Source: Chloropicon primus (Eukaryota; Chlorophyta; Chloropicophyceae; Chloropicales; Chloropicaceae). Taken from it: a stretch of 64,000 nt of DNA. The translations under genes were made by a program, and so were the position numbers. The stretch spans positions 930,001-994,000 of the forward strand of contig CP060757.1 in the NCBI GenBank assembly GCA_023205875.1, given 5' to 3'. A model generated the notes under the pieces. The model was not told where the DNA came from, searched no databases, and was given only the letters and a program-made list of their open reading frames with translations. Position 1 is the stretch's first letter. Each line of letters begins with the position of its first letter. Shown here piece after piece: positions 54,236-61,708 of this stretch.

Positions 54236-55372
54236 ATGGCGAAGCGTTCCGCGGAGAAGGGTGCGGCGCAGACCCCGCCCGGGAAGCGCACGCGGACGAC
54301 GAGGCAGTCGTCGCGGAACAAGAAGACTGCTGGAAAGGAGGAGAAGCCCAAGGAGGTGGTGTCCTCCTCGAGGCAGGTCGTGGCGGTGGAGAAGTCCAAG
54401 TCGAAGGGGAAGAAGGACGTCGTCCCTCGGGACAGGGGCGCGGAAGTTGTCGCGGTGCAGTCCACGAGCGACTCGGAGAGCAACGTAATTTACATCGGGC
54501 ATGTCCCTCACGGTTTCTTCGAGAACCAGATGAGGGACTATTTCACCCAGTTCGGGGACGTGACTAAGGTGAAGGTTTCCCGCAGCAAGACGACCGGCAA
54601 GTCAAAAGGCTTCGCGTTCGTCGAGTTCGAGTCGCACGAGGTCGCCAAAATCGTTGCGGAGACCATGCACGATTATCTCATGTTCGGACAGAAGCTGGTT
54701 TGCAAGCTGGTTCCTTTGGAGGAGCTCCACCCCCACACGTTCAAGGGCACCAACCAGCGCTTCAAGCAGATCCCTTGGAGGAAGATTGAGAGCGAGAGGC
54801 ACAACAAGGAGAGGACAAAGGGGCAGGAGGCTAAGAGAAAGAGCAAGCTCGCGCACAAGGATGAGAGAAGGCAGCAGAAGATCAAGGACGCGGGCATTGA
54901 CTATGAATTTGATGGGTATGCCTTGAAACCATCCTCGAAGAAGAATAAGTCTTCCGCGAAGAAGAAGCTGGCAGTGAAGAAGACGGCGATTAAGAAGACG
55001 CCAGCGAAGAAGGCGGCAGTCAAGGAGACGCCAGCCAAGAAGACGCCAGCCAGGAAGACGGCTGTCAAGGAGACGCCAGCCAGGAAGACGCCAGCCAGGA
55101 AGACGCCAGCCAAGAAGACGGCAGTGGAGGAGACGCCAGCCAGGAAGACGCCAGCCAAGAAGACGCCAGCCAAGAAGACGCCAGCCAAGAAGGCGGCAGT
55201 CGAGGAGACGCCAGCCAGGAAGACGCCAGCCAAGAGGGCGGCAACCAAGGAGACGCCAGCCAAGAAGGCGCCAGCCAAGAAGGCGGCAGTCAAGAAGACG
55301 CCAGCCAAGAAGACCCTCCCGAAGATCAGCCCGAGAAGGACAAGGTCCAAAACGAGAGCGCAAGCAAAGTAA
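54236..55372 (+). CDS. NIFK/Nop15-like nucleolar RRM protein with histone H1-like tail
   Basis: 378 aa from the ATG at 54236, single exon. Basic N-terminus, then one RRM at about 83-160: RNP2 VIYIGHVP and RNP1 KGFAFVEF; FFENQMRDYFTQFGDVTKVK is typical of NIFK/Nop15. After the RRM the family segment KLVCKLVPLEELHPHTFKG and FKQIPWRKIESERHN follows. Nop15/NIFK act in 60S ribosome maturation in the nucleolus. The C-terminal ~135 residues are a Lys-Thr-Pro-Ala-Lys repeat (TPAKK, TPARK, AAVKE) resembling the tail of linker histone H1, encoded by a 15/30-nt minisatellite. TGTAA at 55385-55389. Confidence 0.88.
   Translation: MAKRSAEKGAAQTPPGKRTRTTRQSSRNKKTAGKEEKPKEVVSSSRQVVAVEKSKSKGKKDVVPRDRGAEVVAVQSTSDSESNVIYIGHVPHGFFENQMRDYFTQFGDVTKVKVSRSKTTGKSKGFAFVEFESHEVAKIVAETMHDYLMFGQKLVCKLVPLEELHPHTFKGTNQRFKQIPWRKIESERHNKERTKGQEAKRKSKLAHKDERRQQKIKDAGIDYEFDGYALKPSSKKNKSSAKKKLAVKKTAIKKTPAKKAAVKETPAKKTPARKTAVKETPARKTPARKTPAKKTAVEETPARKTPAKKTPAKKTPAKKAAVEETPARKTPAKRAATKETPAKKAPAKKAAVKKTPAKKTLPKISPRRTRSKTRAQAK
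54961..55311 (+). repeat. Coding minisatellite, 15-nt units encoding (K/R)KTPA
   Basis: About twenty-odd copies of a unit close to AAGACGCCAGCCAAG, with AAGGCGGCAGTCAAG-like variants every few units, all in frame. Confidence 0.93.
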
Positions 55373-55384
55373 GCAGGGTGGTGA

Positions 55385-55389
55385 TGTAA
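55385..55389 (+). terminator. TGTAA polyadenylation signal of the NIFK-like gene
   Basis: 13 nt after the stop at 55372. Confidence 0.6.
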
Positions 55390-55396
55390 CACGTTC

Positions 55397-55401
55397 TTAC
55401 A
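55397..55401 (-). terminator. TGTAA (minus strand) of COMMD10
   Basis: TTACA on the plus strand, 25 nt past the COMMD10 stop at 55426. The two convergent genes each have a TGTAA within 53 nt. Confidence 0.65.
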
Positions 55402-55425
55402 AGATCAGAGAGCTCGCACTCGCAC

Positions 55426-56025
55426 TCACGACAGAGCGTCAAGTTGACTCTGGATTTCTTCAAAATTATTGTACAACTTCTCGAGATCCTTCCTATCGAG
55501 CTCAAATGTCAAGGCCTTCTTCTTCTCCTCGTCCCTGGACTGGTCCAGCAGGTGGAGGTCCAGCACCGCCTTGGGACAAATTTGTTCAACACTTGGGTCA
55601 CTTCCCTTGACCTGCAAGTGAACCCTCCAGTCCACCGACTCCAAGCTCGCGGGCGCACCAAAACCTTTCTTCTTGATCCTCCTGAGAACCTCCTCTCGCT
55701 TCCGCTTCCAAGCCGTCCCAAACGCCAAGCAGTGCTGCTCCGCGACCCCGACCTCTTTCAGGCCAAGCGCGAGGTCTTCCTCCGTCGCCTGAACCTCGAG
55801 GGCCTTGCTGAAAACGAAGGTGCACAGCCTCACAATTGTCCCGGCCTCGCCTTCGCTCAAACCAAACTTTGTCGCGAACACCTCCATCTCCTCGCTCGTC
55901 AAAACTTCGTTCTCTGTGTGAAGCTTCTCCACTGTCCGCTCCAGCAAAGGATACAGTTTTTGAGGGTCGTTCGCATTCACGGCGCCGACGCCTGCATCGA
56001 AAGCTTCCGTCTTTCTGAACTCCAT
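55426..56025 (-). CDS. COMMD10: COMM-domain protein COMMD10
   Basis: 199 aa, single exon, similar length to the animal protein (about 200). N-terminal helical domain (LYPLLERTVEKLHTENE), a middle helix bundle, and the COMM domain from about 130 (LESVDWRVHLQVKG). The ending DLEKLYNNFEEIQSQLDALS corresponds closely to the animal COMMD10 C-terminus as remembered. COMMD proteins form the ten-member ring of the Commander complex, which recycles membrane cargo from endosomes. Presence suggests an intact Commander pathway. ATG at 56025 gives a full-length protein. Confidence 0.9.
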   Translation of the reverse strand: MEFRKTEAFDAGVGAVNANDPQKLYPLLERTVEKLHTENEVLTSEEMEVFATKFGLSEGEAGTIVRLCTFVFSKALEVQATEEDLALGLKEVGVAEQHCLAFGTAWKRKREEVLRRIKKKGFGAPASLESVDWRVHLQVKGSDPSVEQICPKAVLDLHLLDQSRDEEKKKALTFELDRKDLEKLYNNFEEIQSQLDALS

Positions 56026-56381
56026 CGTCGCAACCTCACCTCAAGGTCCCTCTCGCCCCCTCAAGGTCCCCAGCTCGAGCTCTCCCTCGAGCTCGCCAGG
56101 TGGACAGCCTACAAGCCGACAGAAATGTCCGAAAATCTTGGCTTTGTACGACAACAGGAGGAGAGGAGGGGAGATGGGCGTTACTTGGCTGATGGAGCGT
56201 TTTTCTGCGCGAGCCAAAGTGGTGAGGGGGCAGCGCCAGCAGAAACCAGTGGGGAGGACCTCGCCGAGTGCCTGCGACGAGAGCCACCGAGAGCGACAAG
56301 CCCCGGATCGACCTTTGGCTTGGAAAGAAGTAGTTGCTCTGTGTTTGTCTCAGCGGTGTAGTGGGGGCGAGGCCGTCCAAG
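56026..56381. promoter_or_regulatory. Divergent intergenic region, 356 nt
   Basis: Between COMMD10 (minus) and the homeodomain gene (plus). No clear purine polarity switch and no gene recognised. Confidence 0.5.
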
Positions 56382-57520
56382 ATGAAGTTGAGAAGGAGAA
56401 CGAAACAAGAGTGCATAAGGGAGTCGAGTATGAACGTCGTGACTGCCCCGTCTGATGTGAAGCAACTTGATCCAGGTAGGGCACTGATCTCGCATACCGA
56501 GTCTCCAAGGCTGACTCGTGCTTTTTGACTCTCTCTCTCCCTCCCCTGTTGACACCGCAGCCGTGGGCAACGTTTCAGGAGCATCAAGTTCCAACGTGAT
56601 TGTTAACCCCGTGGATACCCTAGGGACACCATGGAGCGCCCGCGAGAGTAACGTTGGCGACAGCGTTGTCGAGCCACTTCCCTTTCCTGCTTTCATGGAA
56701 CCTGTAGTGGTGATGAGCAGTAGCGACACGTGCAGCCTCGACCAGGACAGGCACTTGACGCCAGAAGGCAGCGACCTGGCGAGCAACGTGAGCGAGGACA
56801 CGAAGACTGTTGTTGATGAGGTAAGTTTCCCCGTTGCTGCTTTGCCTTCTTGCCCTCTTACCCCCTCCTCTAACTATTTTCCTCGCCTACCTGCCCTCGC
56901 TCCTCAGGCGCACATCAGGTTGAAGCTCTCCAAGCAGATTGACAAGCTGCCTGAGCCTTACAAGAGCAAGATGAAAGCGCTGTGCCAAGAGAAGGAGAAG
57001 GAGCAGTCAGAGATCAAAGCCAAGATGGAAAGGGTCACGCTGAGCGCCGATGGCATGAGGCAGCCATTCTTGTCCATCGAAGACCAGAAAAGGTGGACGA
57101 AGCAGAGCGACGATCTCGTGAAAGCTACGCTCGAGAAGTGCTTGCACATGCTTCAGCAGTTGAAGCGGAACACGAACAAGGTGGCCCCTGAAAAAGATCC
57201 GGATGTGCTAAGGACTTGGCTCCACGATCACTTCGACAATCCGTATCCCACGTCCGCGGACAAGGACAAGCTCGCAGAGCAGTCCGGTTACACGAAGAAG
57301 CAAGTTACCAATTGGTTCATCAATGCTCGCGTGCGTTTGTGGAGGCCCATGATTCTCCAATCAGAGAAACAAATCGTGCATAAAACCAAAAAGGGAGGCC
57401 CAAAGGTATGCTTTCGTCTTTTTATTCCTTCGTACAGGTTGGTTGGTAATCTCTCTCTTTCTTCGGCTGACTCCTCGCTTCACTTGCTGCAAGTAGGGTA
57501 AAAAGGTCAGGGCCAAGTGA
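56382..57520 (+). CDS. TALE homeodomain transcription factor, BEL class
   Basis: Four exons: 56382-56475, 56561-56820, 56908-57405, 57497-57520; introns 85, 87 and 91 nt, all GT-AG; 291 aa. An in-frame ATG at 56430 is an alternative start. After a ~115-residue acidic N-terminus a helical region ([20 protein letters not shown]) precedes the three-residue-extended homeodomain at about 215-275: [16 protein letters not shown] has the TALE Pro-Tyr-Pro, and recognition helix [17 protein letters not shown] has the WFINxR core plus the RLWxPM end typical of BEL proteins (KNOX would have RxRxWK). The last exon adds GKKVRAK. In Chlamydomonas the BEL partner GSP1 pairs with KNOX GSM1 after gamete fusion to start the zygote programme. 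Confidence 0.88.
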
Positions 57521-57657
57521 GTATCTGGCTCTTTGCCTTCATTCGTTTCCTGGCAGGCGGCGCCCCGACCCTTGGCTTTTGCCCGCCTAAGCTTTTTTCC
57601 ACCAGCGCCCGTCGTTGCGGTTAAACTTTTGTTCACCAGCAGATCTTTTCATACACG

Positions 57658-58107
57658 TCAGTTCTGAAGTATGCTGATGGTCGAGCTCACGATCAATGGA
57701 ATGCTCTCAATCACAGCGCAGCATATCCCGGCGGAGCACGCCACTGCTAGACCAAGGCTTCGAGTGCGCGCCACGTCGTTCTCCTTCCCAGGTGCGCCCG
57801 CCTTCCCTTCGACGTCGACGCCCTTGTTGGTGGCGAGGTTGGGTTCCGTGGCAGCGGCATCGCCAACGACTTCGACCGACCTCACGTTTTCGGACTTGGA
57901 TTCGAGGCTCCCCTGAGCACGGCTCTCTGAGGGCTGCTGCGTGACGTTCTCGTTCCTCACCGCGAGCACCCTTGCCCTTTCCTCCTCCTCCCTCCTCCTT
58001 TCCTCCTCCTGGATCTTCTTCTTCATCCTTTTCTTCTTCTTGGGATTGATCCTCCTCAGCATCTTCTTGAAGGGGCTCACCTTCTTCTTCTCCTTCACTT
58101 CCTCCAT
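57658..58107 (-). CDS. Small basic protein with C-terminal hydrophobic segment, unknown function
   Basis: 149 aa, single exon. The N-terminal 50 residues are almost all Lys, Arg and Glu (KKKKRMKKKIQEEERRREEE), which is nuclear-signal-like or coiled coil. A polar linker follows, then a hydrophobic segment at about 117-145 (GLAVACSAGICCAVIESIPL and on) near the C-terminus, so a tail-anchored membrane protein is possible. No homologue recognised. It diverges from the NAD(P)HX dehydratase gene with 95 nt between starts. It could be a chance frame, but the ATG, length and hydrophobic end favour a gene. Confidence 0.6.
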   Translation of the reverse strand: MEEVKEKKKVSPFKKMLRRINPKKKKRMKKKIQEEERRREEEERARVLAVRNENVTQQPSESRAQGSLESKSENVRSVEVVGDAAATEPNLATNKGVDVEGKAGAPGKENDVARTRSLGLAVACSAGICCAVIESIPLIVSSTISILQN

Positions 58108-58202
58108 CCCTCGCCCTCCTCACAACAACAAACACCTTCCTCCAGTTTCCAAAGGTGCTCCCTCTCGTCAGCTGTCAACTTGCTTTTGAACAGGAGGCGA
58201 GG

Positions 58203-59141
58203 ATGTCGGTGAACCACGGAGCGTTGCTTGGAAGGGCACGGAAGCTTGTTCCGAGGCTGGGAGGGGAGCTTGCGGGTTACAAGGGGCAGGCTGGGAAGGT
58301 GGGCGTTTTCGGCGGCTGCACGGAATACACAGGCGCGCCGTACTACGCAGCAATAGCGGCACTCAGGTGCGGGGCGGACCTGTCTCACGTGTTCACCACC
58401 CGAGGTGCCGCGACGGTTATCAAGACGTACAGCCCGGAGCTCATCGTGCACCCGTACCTGTACGAGTCCGAGGATCTCGGGGGTGAGGCGGAGGCCCGGG
58501 GAGACGCCGAGCTGCCCGAGCGGGCCGTCGAGAGGGTCTGCGAATGGCTGCCCAAGCTGTCTTGCTTGGTGGTGGGGCCCGGTCTGGGCCGCGATCCCGT
58601 GGCCCTGTCCACGGCGGAGAGGGTGATGCACAAGGCCATGCAAATGAACGTGCCCCTGGTTGTCGATGCCGACGGTCTGTGGGTGTGGAACAGCCCCTCC
58701 TTCGACCCGAGGCCGTTTGCAGAGAAGGACCAAGCCGTAGTCCTCACTCCCAATGCCGTGGAGTGCAACAGGCTTCGAGCGAGGTATGGCACGGACCTGG
58801 GGGGCGCGTTGGGGGAGAATATTGTCGTGATCGAGAAGGGCGAGCACGACCAGATCAGGGTGGGCGGAGGCCCCGCCACGGTCGTGGACACGGAGGGAAG
58901 CCCGAGAAGATGCGGAGGCCAAGGGGACGTGCTAGCTGGGTGCGTTGCGACTTTTCTGTCGTGGGGTAGGAAGGCGGTGGGCACCGAGGGTGACCCTAGC
59001 TGGAAGACCGCGAGCGCCTACGCCGGAGCGAGGCTGACCCGCTCGGCATCCAAGGCAGCCTTCGCGAAGCGTGGCAGGGCGACCTTGTGCACCGACCTGG
59101 TCGAAGAGATCGGACCCGCTTTCTCCGCGCTCTTCGACTAA
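58203..59141 (+). CDS. NNRD: ADP/ATP-dependent NAD(P)HX dehydratase
   Basis: 312 aa, single exon, ATG at 58203; the GTG extension upstream is not used. Ribokinase-like fold: KVGVFGGCTEYTGAPYYAA, AALRCGADLSHVFT, VVGPGLGRDP, LVVDADGLW, VLTPNAVECNRL, and the phosphate-binding RRCGGQGDVLAGCVATFL, which is the family's GGxGDxLxG signature with the catalytic Asp. It repairs hydrated NADH and NADPH together with an epimerase. Eukaryotic type (CARKD). No strong targeting peptide. Confidence 0.94.
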   Translation: MSVNHGALLGRARKLVPRLGGELAGYKGQAGKVGVFGGCTEYTGAPYYAAIAALRCGADLSHVFTTRGAATVIKTYSPELIVHPYLYESEDLGGEAEARGDAELPERAVERVCEWLPKLSCLVVGPGLGRDPVALSTAERVMHKAMQMNVPLVVDADGLWVWNSPSFDPRPFAEKDQAVVLTPNAVECNRLRARYGTDLGGALGENIVVIEKGEHDQIRVGGGPATVVDTEGSPRRCGGQGDVLAGCVATFLSWGRKAVGTEGDPSWKTASAYAGARLTRSASKAAFAKRGRATLCTDLVEEIGPAFSALFD

Positions 59142-59165
59142 CACAGAGACGGGGGTCCCTGGGTG

Positions 59166-59226
59166 GTCGAGTCGAGTCGAGTCGAGTCGAGTGTGGCTTG
59201 CTTTGTGTGTATATATATATATATAT
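59166..59226. repeat. (GTCGA)5 followed by a (TA)n run
   Basis: Five perfect GTCGA units (59166-59190) and a TA run at 59210-59226, in the 3' flank of the NNRD gene. Confidence 0.92.
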
Positions 59227-59262
59227 GTATGAAATAAACCAATAAACGAACAAAGACCAGGT

Positions 59263-59830
59263 TCACTCGGTCTCGGTAAGGTTCGTCGGAACCACCTCGT
59301 CGCCAGCGCTGCTTGGGAGGAGAGCGGCAGCAGGAAGAGTCAGTGGGCGCGCAAGAGAGAATGGCGGGTTGAGAGGGTGTGCCTTACCCGAGTTCGATGA
59401 CGTCCTCCCCGGTCCATAACACGTCCTCAATCGTCGTGTTTTGGCTCACCAAGAGCTCATCTCCCGCCTCCTCCGTCAGAGGGGGGAGGAGGGAGTCCGG
59501 CATCTCCTCGCGCCTCGCACGCATTCTTGCGAATATCTCCTCGCGCCTTGAGCGCGCCTCCTCGCGCATCCCCTCGCGCCTCGCAAGCGCCTCCTCGCGC
59601 CTCTCCTGGATTCTCTGCCGTGCTCTCGCCCTCCTGTCCTGCAAAGCTTGACGCCGGTCATCAATGGCGTCCGGCGAACGCTCGTTCTGTCCGTAGCACC
59701 CGGGGGCCGTGGCAGTACCGAGAGCGAGGCAGATCAGCAGCGACAAGGAAACAACCCTCCTGTGGAACGACGACATCGCGAGAGAACCCTTGCGCGGCCT
59801 TGGTGCTGTTTTTCCATTCTCCCCCTCCAT
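59263..59830 (-). CDS. Small secretory or membrane-targeted Arg/Glu-rich protein, unknown
   Basis: Two exons on the minus strand, 59830-59388 and 59308-59263 (intron 79 nt, GTAAGG donor, CAG acceptor, phase 2); 162 aa. A second ATG at 59776 would start directly before the hydrophobic stretch (VVSLSLLICLALGTATAP), which ends in a likely signal cleavage site. The mature part is a charged helix of RREE-type repeats (RARQRIQERREEALARREGM), then an acidic tail. The exon-2 end is VVPTNLTETE. Function unknown; the splice is inferred from consensus sites, with less support than in known families. Confidence 0.62.
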
Positions 59831-60077
59831 TCTTCCTTAAATTCTTCACAGCGTTAGCTTCTAGGCAACGCCGGCGGAGACGGCTTGGAGGAGGAGGCTG
59901 TACTGAAGGGAAAGGAGGTTGTTGTTGTCTGGGTGCCCCACACGTCCAGGCCCGTTCTCTCTCTCTCTCTCTCTCTCTCTCAAGGGGTTTTAGAGAAGAT
60001 TAGTTTGTACTGTACAAACAGGAAAGCATGGGTTGCAGTCCACAGGTTTAGTCCTTAGCGTGAGATGAAATCGAACG

Positions 60078-61229
60078 TCATACGTGAACCTTCCTGGGTT
60101 CGGAGAACTCCTTTGACGGCCTGAGGGGCGGCTTGATGTTCACCACCATGACGGTCATGTTATCGCAGCCCTTGCCTACTCCAGCGGTGTCCGGCGCCAG
60201 ACAATAATCGCAAATCTCTTCACAAATCTTCTGCAGCGGCAGCTTGCCATTCCTCTCCCGAACAAAGTCGACCGCCTCCTGGTTTGTCATCACGTCCCAT
60301 ATTCCATCGCAGGCCAGGATGATGAACTCGTCGTCCTTGTGCAGCCTGCACGAGAAGATCTCCGGGAAAGCGGTCACAGCGTGCTGCCTGGGGTTGAGAT
60401 CCCTGTTTTGCTTGTACTCCATGTCCCCCAGGGCTCGGCTCAGGTTGAGGCTGCCGTTGACCCTTCCGTCCGTCACGAACCCGCCCGCCCTTTGGATCCT
60501 GTCGGCCTCGTCGTGGTCGAGGGGCTTGTGGTCCCTGGACATGGCGACGGCTTTGCCCTTCCGGCAGAAGACGCACCGGCTGTCGCCAGCGTTCGCGACG
60601 ATGATTTCGTCCTTCACGACCACGGCGACGACCGCGGTGCAGCCCGCCGAGGGGCCGACCAGGTTCCTCTCCCCCGCGTCGCTGCCCATCGCCACGGCCT
60701 CCGCCAACGTGTCGACGGCGTCGTCGTCGAACCGGATGTCGTCGTCGCCCTCCTCGCCGGTCTTATTCATTCCCTGCCTGAACCCCATAAGGAGCTGCTT
60801 CACCTGGGCCTGGGCGTCCCTCATCTGCTCCCCGTCCTCGCCGTCGGCGTCCAGGGGGTTCCTGTCCGGCCTCTTCGCCAGCTGGTTGAGCTCCTTGTAG
60901 CTGGACTCCTTTCTCATGAGGTCGTCCATCCCCAAAAAAGTCTCCGCAAGGGACTCCGCCATCTTCCCCTCCTTGAGCCCCTTCGAGCCCTTCCAAACTT
61001 CGAGCAGGTGCCTCGAGCAGAATTGGGCGACCTCCCTCCCCCCGTGGCCGTCGAACACGCCGTATATCCCCGAGAACTGGTGCTCCGTCTTCGCGTCCAA
61101 GCAAGCGAGGTGCGCGTCCTCCATATCAATCCTCCACCCCTGCATGGAGGAGACCCCGTACTCAAAGTACTCGTTCTCCCCCGTCTCTCCGTGCTTCTCC
61201 GTGATTGGAGCACTCATGTAAGCACCCAT
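60078..61229 (-). CDS. PP2C-type protein phosphatase
   Basis: 383 aa, single exon. The N-terminus MGAYMSAPITEKH has Gly2 in a myristoylation-like context. All PP2C metal and phosphate motifs are visible in order: RIDMEDAHLAC, YGVFDGHGG, GCTAVVAVVV, NAGDSRCVFC, MSRDHKPLDHDEADR, ALGDMEYK, ILACDGIWDVMTNQEAVDF, DNMTVMVV. An acidic insertion (about 118-180, GEDGEQMRDAQ and EEGDDDIRFDDDAVD) lies between the second and third motifs, as in the PP2CG (PPM1G) subgroup. PPM1G acts in splicing and chromatin. The 5' flank carries a long CT tract on the plus strand (GA on its own strand). Confidence 0.94.
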   Translation of the reverse strand: MGAYMSAPITEKHGETGENEYFEYGVSSMQGWRIDMEDAHLACLDAKTEHQFSGIYGVFDGHGGREVAQFCSRHLLEVWKGSKGLKEGKMAESLAETFLGMDDLMRKESSYKELNQLAKRPDRNPLDADGEDGEQMRDAQAQVKQLLMGFRQGMNKTGEEGDDDIRFDDDAVDTLAEAVAMGSDAGERNLVGPSAGCTAVVAVVVKDEIIVANAGDSRCVFCRKGKAVAMSRDHKPLDHDEADRIQRAGGFVTDGRVNGSLNLSRALGDMEYKQNRDLNPRQHAVTAFPEIFSCRLHKDDEFIILACDGIWDVMTNQEAVDFVRERNGKLPLQKICEEICDYCLAPDTAGVGKGCDNMTVMVVNIKPPLRPSKEFSEPRKVHV

Positions 61230-61708
61230 GGCGGCCTCTCCTCTCGTTCGACGCCTCCAAAAAGAAAATCCCCCGCTTCCAGCTGGCAGATCGAGTGGCC
61301 CTTCTTATCTGGCACCTCGAAACTCGGAGTGCTTCTTTCTCGCACCGCTCACGCAACACCCGCACGAAAAACCTCAAGCCGCCGTTGCAACCCGAAGCCT
61401 CTTTCCCTCTCCCCTCTCTCCTCTCCCTCTCTCCCTCTCTCCCTCTCTCTCCCTTTCTCCTCTCTCCTCCGACCTAAAGACAAGCCACCTCCGCTCCAAA
61501 CTCACGACGCGGACCAACCGCCTTCTTTCTACGGCGCCAAGTCAAGTCAAGTGCTGCGAATAGTGTAAAAAAAATACATCTCAATCTGAATGCAGCCACG
61601 AGGCCTTCGCCTTCATCTGTCGGGGCGGGGCGGCACTCATCATCATGGGCGTGGTGCACCTGGGCGTGCGTTGAGGGGACCGCCTCGGATCGATCGACGA
61701 CGACGGGG
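61230..61708. promoter_or_regulatory. Divergent intergenic region, 479 nt
   Basis: Between PP2C (minus) and the SMYD-like gene (plus). CT-rich at about 61402-61471 (GA on the PP2C strand). No gene recognised. Confidence 0.55.
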
